Positions 11,321 through 22,130 of a DNA stretch of 33,373 nucleotides are shown piece after piece. The notes beneath the pieces are model-generated. The model was given only the letters and a program-made list of their open reading frames with translations, made no database searches and had not been told where the DNA came from. The DNA comes from Schoenoplectus triqueter (Eukaryota > Streptophyta > Magnoliopsida > Poales > Cyperaceae). The DNA lies in contig CAXKVV010000119.1 of NCBI GenBank assembly GCA_964058805.1, forward strand, positions 1-33,373. Direction: 5' to 3'. Numbering within the stretch: the first letter of the stretch is position 1; each line of letters begins with the position of its first letter. The position numbers and the translations under genes are program-made.

Positions 11321-14300
11321 CTAGCGCTCACATACACACAGGCCAATTTTATAACTAACAAGAAGCATAAATGCTGAGAGTGAGAAGAGACACAACCCAC
11401 CACGTAAAATAGAAGATATACCACAAAAGTACTTGGGGTCTGTGTCAAAATCTACAGATTTGTAAACAAGCATCTCGCCGTTACCTGTGGTGCTGGTTAC
11501 TGTTAGACTGTTGAACTGTACCATGTCAGCTGTCAAATGAACTGGATCCATACGACCTATAGACAGCAGATTAGTTGATTTGTCTATATTGCTGGGGAAC
11601 TCCTCAGCAAAAGCTGGTGGTGCAGAAACTGAGTCTAAAAAGCTTGCGAACATCCCTAAAGGTTTCTTATCTGTAGGAAAATAATTATATTACACAACTT
11701 ATATGTGGGATTAAAGGCTCTGTTGTTGTAGGAAGTCACTCATAAGTCATAATTAGAAAGTACCTGACTCGACAGTAAAATCCCCATTTTCCAGATAAAG
11801 CTTATCATTAGTAACCTCAGGTAACTTGGCTGAATAAGAAGAAGCTTCTTCAATGGCAAATGGGGCAGCAACACAACTCTCATCTGCCTGTAATGAATAA
11901 ATACAAGATATTTTTATCTTCACATTCATCTAATATTAATAATACAAGGATTTCATATTACAAATCGCTTATTTGCCAAACAACTACATGGGGAAATATT
12001 AACAAAACATCTTCAACTTTTGCTTCAATTTCTTCTGCTGCCACACAAACAATTGTTTTGTACCTTATAAGTGAAGTCATCATAAAACAAGTTATCATCT
12101 GGGGCATCATAGTATGTCAGAAATTCATCAACAAAGTCAAGGCCAGAATTCTGACTAGTTGCAAGAGGTGAGTATAGTGCTTCATTCATCTGCAGAAAAT
12201 CATCCTCTATGTTGAAGAACTCCTCAATATTCAGAGTATCATCTTCATTGTTGCTATTGATGAGGTCTGAGGCTAGATCATTTAGTTCCAGGTACTCATC
12301 AATTTTGGATGGGCTCGATTGGTCAATGACGCTGGTTGGTGTTGGCTCTTCTCCAGCAGAGTTGGAATCCTTGAGCAGCTCCTCTAGTTGGATCATGTCA
12401 GGTACTTGTGCAGGTGGGACCTCCATCTTAGATAGGTTGCCAAGATCCTGATCCTGCCAGTTCATAAAATTCAGTTAGCTTACATGGAAAAATGATTTAA
12501 AATAACAAGATTGTCTTCAGACAACATAAAATCCTCAGCAAAACGAGTTAGCAGTGAAGTTTAGATACAAACCATCATAACCTTCGAATGACATAAAATT
12601 CCAAACACTCCAAAAAAGTACATGTATCTTCCAAAATGACAAAAATAGTGCTACTGTTAGCTAAAATGTAACAATACTACTAAACACTTATAAAAAAGAA
12701 TTAGACTATTACCATAAATTAACAACCATACTAACTGATATATATGATTCACTTCCTAAAAATTAACAATCATACTAACTGATGTATGATCCACTTGTAT
12801 TATAGTTCATGAAGTTTGTAACTGGTCTAGCACTTATTACTGCAGACTACAAAAATCAAAGAGTTTTCATGATTCATGGAATACATATAAGAGCAAAGTT
12901 TGAGGTCAACAAAATGTTCTGACTGCTTCTATTTACTCCCATAGCTCAATATTTCTTTGAATAATTGAGATTTCAGGGGAAAAAAATTGTATTAAGGGCA
13001 GCACTATTTTGAGAGCTCAATTCACAACATTGAGAGCTGAGAGAAAGTTCCCATTACTTATACCAATTTCTCCCTATTTAATTCTCTGCTACATATGTTG
13101 AAATCTAATGTTTAATTAATGCATTAGTAAGTAAGAAATGTGGAAAGAGTAGTAAAAAGAAACTGTCCACTAGAGTTCTTTTATCAAAATTTTCAATTAG
13201 CTATACTTTGTGTGGTCAAATGGTCATGTACAAAAAAAATGAAATTCTTCTTTTAAAAAGCATCTAAGGCAAAGATTCAAGTAAATAAAAAGTTGACAGT
13301 CTTCAACAAATTATAAAAAATTGTATAGTTAAAAAAGAAGGATATCGAAAAAAAATAAGGACTCATGAACTAAATATTTAATGAAAATAAATTGTTCAAA
13401 CTTTATTGGTATAAAGAATGGAATTTTGATATAGTTTAGATGGAAGAAATTGGAATTTTGATAATGTTTACTATCAATTAATTCTTATTTAATACCACTT
13501 TCATTACTGAAAATATCTTACCAAATATGCTAGGGGCAGAATTGACACCATCGATTTCTGCTCTGAATATTGTTAATTCTGCGCTCAAAATAGCGCTGCC
13601 CTTCAAGAATAATCCTGTAGCTGGCAATAAAATAACAAAATCAATAAATACCAACCTGCAAAAGGTCATTCATCTGGAAAAATTCAGCATCAGCAGCCTC
13701 ATTAGATTCCTCATCATCGACATGACCGCTCATCATGATTAACCCATTGTTTTCAGCTGTGAGTTGATCCCACTCCTCTTCGATGAATGGTGCACCATAC
13801 TGGGCTCCATTCTGTGGGCCTGGCCCATTCTTCTGGAAGATACGACACACGACATATGAATCCTGCATCAATCCAGATTTCACGGTTTAGCAGAACTTTT
13901 TTTAAAACATGAAACAACCAAAGCAACAAAATAATTATTTACAGTGGGAGTAACTTTTCCTAAAACAATAGCTCAAGCATCGCTAGCCAAGTTTGATTGC
14001 ATGCCCAAGTCCCAAACATGATTAAGTTGCAAATTCCAAATTCAGAGTGAAGATATTAAACTTTAGAGCCTTTGCTGATAAGAAAGTTCAATGAACAAGA
14101 AAGCAAAATATAAAAAGTAGGGTTTCATGGTCCTTTACCTACAGTTAAATATAAAAGTCCAGCTTCTCTGAGGACATCTACAGAAAAAGAAAACAAAAAC
14201 GTCTTCCAAGCAAAAGGGCATAAATTAACTTCTAATCACAGTTTTCTCCAAATGACCTCCAAAAGCTGGAAAAACCTGATTATATAACCTTCGAATTTTG

Positions 14301-15125
14301 CTCTTTCCTGTATGTCCCTGAAATATCAAGTTGCTGTATTTCAGGACATCAACAAGATTTTGAAAGCAAAATTCTGGACATCTGCTTAATCGGAATAAAC
14401 TCAGATTCTCAAAAGATTCTCAGAGGAATATATTTTTTAATATAAAGGCTTTTTCTCTCTCCTTAGAAGCTCTTTTATCTCACTAATGACAACATTTGAG
14501 AATATGAATCTGTTCCATGTGGTGAAACGGTGGAGCACTGACCATATGTGCTGTACACCTTGTTCAATCTATGGTATGCTACACAACAAGAAACTTCAAA
14601 AATCCACAAAATTAAATTTTAATTAACGAAAACTAACTTCCGTACCTCGCAGGCTCCATCTCCATCGAGGCGATACTCGTGCATAACCCAATTCGTCCTC
14701 TTGCCGCGCGGCGCTCTCCCGAAATGGTACACGAGCGTCTTCTTCATCCCGACCAATCTTGGCCCATGCTTGACTTCACGATCTTTCCCAGTCGTTTTCC
14801 AGTACCCCTGTTCAGTGCCTCGGTTCGTTCTCAGGCGATTGTTGTTGTGCTTCCGATCAAGGGGACTGAAGAAGTACCACTCGAGATCTCGGCTCCTGAT
14901 CCGAGATTTTAAAGGAAGGTCCCATGGCTCGCACTTGTAAAGATCGATTTCTCCGATTGCGTCGACGCGGAGAGGTTTGTTTTGGATCTTTCGCTTGAGG
15001 TAGTAAGTCACGAGTTCTTCGTCGGTGGGGTGAAAACGAAATCCAGGCGCGAGGAGAGTGGCCTCCGCCGACGGAGCGACAGGAGGAGGTGGCGGCGCTA
15101 CGCAAGATTGATCACAACCGTTCAT
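11321..15125 (-). CDS. Membrane-tethered NAC transcription factor (NTL type, ANAC053/078-like)
   Basis: Plant-specific DNA-binding regulator, predicted to be held in a membrane until its tail is cut and the N-terminal part enters the nucleus. Exons in reading order: 15125-14646, 13862-13656, 12453-12064, 11887-11764 and 11670-11321, giving 516 aa. After a Pro-rich N-terminus, the NAC domain spans about residues 25-171: [43 protein letters not shown], the subdomain through NWVMHEYRL, and [11 protein letters not shown] at the start of exon 2. The middle is acidic ([24 protein letters not shown]), as in activation regions. The end has a hydrophobic segment of about 20 residues (from G491) followed by VCER. 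The segment VSYKIGLCV resembles the tail of ANAC053 (NTL4), and [16 protein letters not shown] also matches that subgroup, known in Arabidopsis for stress and proteasome responses. Exon 3 could instead start at 12447, dropping two residues. No breaks are seen. Confidence 0.93.
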
Positions 15126-16315
15126 CTAGGATTGAATGTAAGAGAGAGGAGGAAGGAAGCTTCTTTCCGAAGAAAATAAAGGGGAAGGGTTCACTGTGGG
15201 GTTCTTATGGTTGAAGCGTAAGGAAATTTCCTTGCGGATACGCGAATTTGGAGAAATCATCATTCACGCCAATAGGATGCGTATTTTTACGGAAGATGAT
15301 GTGGCTCAGTTCTATTGGATCATATTCAGATTGAGTGAAAGATATATGAGATGTAAATAATGTTCAAAAGCAACAGTTATTTTAACAGAACTCGAACAAT
15401 GCTGAGTGGTCGTGGAAATATCTGCGCTATGACTACGTCTTGCGTCGGATGTATTTCACTCAACAGTCGTATATACCTGATTGGCGCTTTTAGGAAAAGT
15501 CTGATTGGCGCTTTTGTTCCATGTGTAGACAAGTAATTATCATCCATTAACCTGGGTTTGTTTTGGAGCTTGTCAGATAATTTGGTTACGCCCGCCTATA
15601 GATAAGTCGTCGCATTTATTTAAAAGAAAAATTCTTTTTACACGGAGTGCTTCGTCAACAAACCTAAAAATAATCGATGAGTGGGCAATTATTATAGAAT
15701 GAATTGTCAAATGAGATTAAAATTAATTTAAAAATTATAAAATGTAAATAATTAAGATGATAATCCACCCTAATACATTTTTATGTTTTAGTCTCTCATA
15801 TTTTCGACCTGTTAGAATGGACTCTCGGGGTGCGCATTTATATTTTACGCGCATATATATTGCATTTTTTTACCTTTTGACTAGAAGTTCACTTTTTTTT
15901 GCCTTTTTATAGGGGAAATTACTAGATAGTTGGCTATTTTGATAATAAAATTAAATAAATTAAATACAAAATACAAAATATATTTTTGAACTTATAGATT
16001 GGTAGTTTTAATTTTCACGCGACTTAAGAATTGTTTGTTATTTTATCGAATACCATAAAAATCCATGCAATTTGCAACAATTTTATACTTAATTATATTT
16101 AATAGGATGCCAACTAATAATTAAATTGTATGAAATTTAAAATATAATTAATCTAAATTTTCAAAAGTATCCCTATAATTATTTTTAAGTTTTTTAAATA
16201 TTGTTCGGATTTATATAAAATATCATTGACAATTGTCAAGATAATCCGTTAAGAAAATTAGATTTCAGAAGAGATGGTCTCTTTTCAGACCCTCAAATCG
16301 AAACCTCTTTCTAAA
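15126..16315. other. Promoter and upstream region of the NAC gene
   Basis: Reading toward the NAC start, the leader contains GA/CT-rich sequence. A perfect 14-bp palindrome, AAGGAAATTTCCTT, lies at 15220-15233, about 95 nt upstream of the ATG. CCAAT/ATTGG motifs occur near 15269 and 15315. Beyond 15.6 kb the sequence is AT-rich and featureless. Confidence 0.45.
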
Positions 16316-16575
16316 TTATGATACATATGAATAGGTATTGATAAACATGCGCGTCATGTGTGTCACATGCAAGCACGTGACGTGTTCGATACGGAACGTG
16401 TTGTGTCAGCATATATTTATGTGTTTGGACGTACGTGTTTTAACATATCAAAAATTTAAAAATCCAACACGTGACACATCTAGTACGATGTGTTAAACAT
16501 GTTCATTTTTATACATGTTAAATATGTTAACACTTGTAGCATGTATAAATTTAATATATTTCAAATAAAATTGGG
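16316..16575. repeat. Left arm of a fold-back (inverted repeat) element
   Basis: Read against the reverse complement of 21325-21540 it shows collinear matches: GAATAGGTATT/GAATAAGTATT, GACGTGTT, TTTTAACA, CACATCTAG(T/C)AC and TAGCA(T/C)GTATAAA, with gaps. The arms are diverged. Removing the 4.6-kb insertion between them would leave a loop of about 150 bp, the shape of a MITE or fold-back transposon. Confidence 0.5.
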
Positions 16576-16648
16576 AAAATATATAAGAAAAATCAGAATG
16601 GTCCTAGTCACAAAAAAATTAACGTGTCATATTCAGAAATATCATATA

Positions 16649-16653
16649 GGTTT
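16649..16653. repeat. Target-site duplication, left copy (GGTTT)
   Basis: GGTTT directly precedes the TGTCA end of the 4.6-kb insertion and is repeated right after its TGACA end at 21256-21260. Five bases is the usual duplication length for LTR retroelements. Confidence 0.6.
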
Positions 16654-17346
16654 TGTCACACCCTAGAAATAATAAATCGGATTAGGGGTGCTTAATCCCG
16701 CCACGTACGCATGACGAGACGTGCGTACAAAAGACTAAATGAATAAAATAAAATAAATCTCAGAATAAACAAAATAATAATAATAATAATAATACAAAAT
16801 AATATACAATCCAGAATATACAGTAAAGTACAACGTCCGACACCGGCGGGGCCTAACTCCATCGGAATGGGTAGCAAAAATCTCTCAAAAAATCCAAAGA
16901 AAGAAACAAAAACTCGATAACCGATAAATCATAATCAACTACCCGTCTCACTGTGCTAATACGGCGAAACACCTCTGATATCACGCAGGATTGCTCCTAG
17001 CACTCTCATCAAAGATCAATCCTGCACCTGTAAACCCGGATCCCACAACCACAGTGAAAACATGAGTAATTTAATATTTTACTTAGTACGGATTTAGATC
17101 CAGTCTTAAAATTTGATCTTTTTTCCTAGACTGGACCCAAATACCGATACCGTATTTTAATGCAATATAATAAATATGTGTGAATATAATAATATTTTTA
17201 TATGTTTGAGGAAACACTTATATGAATGACATAAATGATAGATAAACCGAAATAGAAAATCTGTGGAAATAATAATATAAAATATAAAGTACGAGAATCA
17301 AACACCCGAAATAAATACCCAGATTATAAATCACCAAATCAATCCC

Positions 17347-17438
17347 AAGCGGACGCCACCAGCATCCCAACTTACGAACTTGGGTCTTGCCTAAGCGGAC
17401 GCCACCAGCGACCCAACTTATGAACTTAGGACTTTATG
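17347..17438. repeat. Tandem repeat, two units of about 46 bp
   Basis: AAGCGGACGCCACCAGC begins at 17347 and again at 17393, each followed by a similar CCCAACTTA(C/T)GAACTT stretch. It lies inside the 4.6-kb LTR-like insertion. Confidence 0.75.
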
Positions 17439-17640
17439 TTTATGCGGCGCCAATACCGCATAAATGGGCAATTCAGGCTCCCAAGGCGATAATGCCCTTG
17501 GGAGTGAGTGTGCATAGGCACAACTCTGGTCTACTAAATCTGGTAATTCACCTTACAGAATAAAATCAAGCAGATAAGTATGTCTTCAGTTGTCATATAG
17601 CCAAAATGAGATAACTACCCGTGAATTAACAAATCAAAAA

Positions 17641-17763
17641 CAAATGGGAGCCTACACTATACCAACTAAGGGCTAGAGGACTGCATACCGTAAAAGTATT
17701 AAAATAAAATATAAACAAATGGGAGCCTACATTGCACCCACTAAGGTCAGCGGACCGCATCCT
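17641..17763. repeat. Tandem repeat, two units of about 74 bp
   Basis: CAAATGGGAGCCTACA starts at 17641 and 17715. Each copy continues with a CCAACTAAGG or CCCACTAAGG motif and a GGAC(T/C)GCAT motif. A third partial ACCAACCAAGGGCC lies near 17776. It is inside the LTR-like insertion. Confidence 0.7.
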
Positions 17764-20700
17764 GACTTTCTCTGTACCAACCAAGGGCCAAAGGAGAAAG
17801 CCTTTTGGATAATACCAGAATCCTAAATAAGCCGGATAAATATAATAATGTAATATCACGAAGTAGATTTCAGTTTCGAATATGGTCGTCCACTCTAAAC
17901 ACTGAAGGACATGGTATCCTAATCGCTCAAATTTGGATTTAAAATTAAATTATATTAAGAATAATAAAAATATAGTATTGATCAAAAGAAAACACTCTGA
18001 CACAGCCGAACCCGCCATATGACGGGGTCGGTGGATAATCCGACAGACAAAGATGCACAATACATATACAGATCAGTGGGTCCCACGAGCCTATGGGTCA
18101 CGATACATAACCACAACGATCTGGTTATGCAAGACAACTCAAAGTGAGAATTCACCTAGCCCGTCTCTTAGCACTCTCATGCATTTAATGCATGATTAAC
18201 TATCTAACTTAATTAATAATTAGTTATAGTAATAATATTTTTCCTAATAATTATAATCTATAACTTGATTATTTATTTCTATCTTATCCTATCTCAGGAC
18301 TATTTTCTGAGCCCTACTCCTATCATGTTTACTTGCAATATGACATGATATGACATGCAAATGCGGATAAGCCTCAAAAATACTGATCAATTTATCGGAT
18401 GCATATAACAGTTCAAATTTTGGTCCCTAATTAAATTTGCTCAGAAAATACCGTAGTTTAGATTTATTTAAAAATAATTTTATTTTCGGTTTGAGTTCCT
18501 AATTCTGAAGAAAGAAAAATTAATCTCAGGAATCCGTACCTGAGAGTGCTGGTGGGAATCACGGAGTCGCTCTACTCTGGTGGTGGTACGTCCGCCTCGA
18601 GACCGGCGTCTACGTACCCGAGGTCGGGATCAGCCTTGAACTCCGTGAGTGGATCCGAGTCGACTATATCACCTATTATTAATTTAAATTGAGCGTCTGT
18701 TAGTTTTACGTGATTTAGTTCATAGTTAACCATTAATTAAATCATTTTTTTAATTAACGTTCATTCGAGTTTTATTGTCTTTTCATTAGAAATTTTGACA
18801 GCATTTCTACTGTATTTTAGGGGTGTCGGAAATTTAAACGCGTTTTTGTTCATTTTTATGGTGTTTGCTTTGTTAATCCTTTTCATACGCGTCTTATGAA
18901 TTCTTTCGGGATTTCGTTGATTCATTTTAATAATCAGGTCAAGTGTGCATTATTGATCTTTTTACTTGTTTATTAATTTTATTGTGTTTTCCATTACCGA
19001 TTTAGTTATGTCGTCCATCATTTCAAATCGATAAATCGATAACATTCCCAATAACAACATAAGCACAAAGGATAAATGATTAAATTCATTTTTATTGATT
19101 ATATTTTAATTACAATTACAATTACATCGATTATAAGAAATAAAAACCTAAAACAAAAGAAAATAGAGAAATTGATTAATATATATTATATTTTAATATT
19201 TATTTATTTATTTAAAAATAGAGAAATTTATTAATATATATTTTCATATATTTTAATATATATTACTTACATCCTAATTATTATTTTTATTATATTCTTA
19301 AATTATATATAATTATTATATTTTTATAAATTAGAAAAATAGTTTAAAAATAAAAGAAAGAAAAAATAAAAGAAAATAAAAATAAAAGAAATTAAGTTAA
19401 TTAAAGAAAAAAATATTATTTTATTAATGTATTGGTGTTTTAATGAACATAATCATACGCTAACTACCGTGCCAATTATGCATGTGCACTGATAACCCGT
19501 AACAGGGGCAATCAGGGAATATAATCATTTCTCATATATTTAAATTTACGTATTAGTCCATGACGCCACCGAATATTTTGGGGCGGCGTCAATTAATTAA
19601 TCCCATTTTAATTAATTCTATTTTATTTTCTTAGGACTTTTAATTTTATTAGGCCTTTATTAGTCTACTAAACCTAATTACATTATAGTTAATTAAGATA
19701 GCTTTTATTGGCCCAATAAAACTTATTTGTTTTGTAGGTCCATAAATCTTGGATTTGAGCCAATTCCATTAATTTCCTTTTTATCAAGCAACCTAGTTTT
19801 CTAATTATTTTTCTAAGGCCCAAATCCTTAAATCTCATAGTCTAACACAATCACAGCCAGTCACAATACAAGCGCAAGAATAACAAAATAGATAGAGTAC
19901 AGTCAGGGTAAGCATCATTTCTAATTACCAGCTAAAAATTAAAAAGCCCCAAGGCCACAGAATCAGAGAAAGCCATTTACCAGTAACCAGGCAGCACTGG
20001 TACAGACCAGAAACATGAGCAAGCAATCAAAAAAGGACAGATACAACAAATCACAGAATAATAATCAACAACCAACATTCAAGAAATTACCATAATCAAC
20101 CAGCCAATATGGGTCAGGCAAAATTATACACGATAAGCAAGTGACAGACAATAAGAATCCCAAATTCAACCCATACCAGCACCAGCAACAAAGCCATAAA
20201 CCATCAATCGGCAAATTTCCAAGTAAACCAAGCAAACAACAAATACCAGCATAGGCTCGAGCCTGAACCACACCAAATAATTAGTGCATTGCAGGGATTA
20301 AGGGTGCCACACAGACAACAAATCACAGTACAACAAATAACTAGCAAAGAACATTACCAAGTTCTAGGGTTTTTACCAAGTCAAGGCAGCAAGACAGGCA
20401 ACAGGAAGGTAGCAAGGCTCGAGAGCAAATAGGGTAGCAAAGTCGGCCGAGCACTGCCTCAGAGCTCCGCCCCTTCTTCCTCCCTTTCCACTTCGAGATC
20501 TTACTCAAGTGATTTGTTCTTACCAATTTTGTATATATGGAAAAATCTCAACGCATGAGAGAAAAGAGCGAGCAAGAAGGGAGAAAAGAAGAATTAGGCC
20601 GCTAATACAGCAGAGGGGAGCAACGGTCAGGTGAGGAGACAAGGTACGGAGGGATGACGATGTGAGCGAGTAAGGTAGCAAAGTCATCGCCTTTGCAGGG

Positions 20701-21255
20701 TTAGGTTTAGAAGATAATGAGTGAGGGAGATACATGCGAGCTCTCGTCAAAGAGACAGAAAACAAAAGGGGCGAAAACCCATAAGGGGAGATGGCACGGG
20801 TCGGTCGCGAGACAAAGAGAAATTAGAAAGAAGGAGAGAGACAGATGAGAGGTGATGTGAGGGGACGGCATTAAATGCCTCATTTAATGAGAGAGTGGCT
20901 GGTGATTTTCTGTGGCACACAAGCATGAGGCTTGGTGTGGTGTGGTGATTTTCCTTAGGGTTGTTAAAGTTTTAAGATTTGATTTATTTTGATTACGATA
21001 AGTTTGTATATTTGTCAAAATTTGTCTGGTTTTCGACCAGTATAGAAATTTTTATTTAGTTCCTAAATTTATATACATATATATTTGGTTATTCATTATT
21101 CACATATAATTATGTATAGACGTAAATATGTTTCTTTGAACTTCTAGTTATATTATTATTTATTAGCAAAGTTTTATATTACTTACTAATTACATCAACT
21201 TGTGATTATTATCTTGAATGCTATTATTACTTAAATTAAAATTTGTGGTTTGACA

Positions 21256-21260
21256 GGTTT
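21256..21260. repeat. Target-site duplication, right copy (GGTTT)
   Basis: Identical to 16649-16653; marks the right edge of the 4.6-kb insertion. Confidence 0.6.
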
Positions 21261-21324
21261 GAGTGATTCTAGTCTCTAATTTCAGTATCAAAATAATTTT
21301 TTAAGCATATAAACATTTTAATAG

Positions 21325-21540
21325 TCTGATATGTTGAAGTATTTTATACGTGCTACACATGCGTGTACATGTGTTAGACACATATGTTTGTGTTCAATGT
21401 GCTAGATGTGTGTGTTTAAATGTGTTAAAATTATTCATATATTGATAATGCACATTTAACAACATGAAACATACGACACATAAACACGTCACGTACAAAC
21501 ATGTTCAAATATAAATACTTATTCATTTCTGTATTTATAC
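21325..21540. repeat. Right arm of the fold-back element
   Basis: Inverted partner of 16316-16575. In reverse complement, the shared blocks TAGCACGTATAAA, CACATCTAGCAC, TTTTAACA, GTGACGTGTT and GAATAAGTATT come in the matching order. Confidence 0.5.
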
Positions 21541-21824
21541 GTACATTTACACATATCTAATATGTTAATTATTATCCTACGTATGAACAACGTTTTCATG
21601 AAAAATGGATAAAAAAGGAAATAGTTATTTATCGAGTGATCCCTCTCTTTTTTATATATGCACTCGGACCTGATAAATTCGTACAACACGACTGATATAT
21701 GCAAAAGTCATTTGTACTTCTGTTAACTCAAGCCAATGTATTTTTTACAGATTATTTTTAATTAATTATTTAAATAATTATATTTTTAATGATAAAAGTG
21801 ATTAAATTAAAATTTTAAAAATAT

Positions 21825-22130
21825 AAATGACGGCACGTCACTGTCAGTGACGCTTTGTAAACACGCCATTGACAGTAACATTGGCGCATATACCATGTAT
21901 AACTTATTTTAAACAATTATATTTTAATTTTCAATTATTTTATATAAAAAAACACAACCACACTAGTGGAAGTGATAAGTTCTCCCATTGAGGCATATAC
22001 CATGTATAACTTGTTTTAAACGAGTTGGATGAATAGATTAAAAAAATAAAAGACGTCATTCTTAACGGCGTCTTTGCTCAAACACGCAAATCTGACTGAC
22101 GTGTTTGCAAATGCCACTGATAATGGAACA
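21825..22130. repeat. Repeated module with GC islands in AT-rich DNA (transposon subterminal-like)
   Basis: GCATATACCATGTATAACTT followed by (A/G)TTTTAAAC occurs at 21886 and 21993, 107 bp apart. Around it are related GC-rich words: CACGTCACTGTCAGTGACGC with AAACACGCC at 21834-21870, and ACGGCGTC with CAAACACGC near 22063-22088. Alternating palindromic GC words in AT-rich DNA recall subterminal repeats of CACTA-type or Mutator-type transposons. No transposase or clear termini are seen. Confidence 0.4.

Larger units (their letters stand above)
16654..21255. mobile_element. 4.6-kb non-coding LTR-like insertion (putative solo LTR or LTR-derived element)
   Basis: It starts TGTCACACCC and ends GGTTTGACA, so its termini are TGTCA/TGACA inverted repeats, flanked by perfect GGTTT duplications. 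TGTCACACCC starts are common among long LTRs of plant Ty3/gypsy elements. I found no gag, pol or other coding motif, no primer-binding site, and no long direct repeat of its ends. A solo LTR left by recombination, or a large non-autonomous derivative, fits best. Internal landmarks are two tandem repeats (17347-17438 and 17641-17763), a GC-richer stretch at 18000-18130 with GACGGGGTCGG, and a Pu-rich/Py-rich tract at 20540-20880. The latter could hold a promoter or leader read on the minus strand. Orientation is not determined. Confidence 0.6.

Noticed and set aside
20065..20765. Three minus-strand open frames of 61-81 residues
   Set aside because: They lie inside the non-coding LTR-like insertion, are low in complexity, and resemble no retroelement protein.
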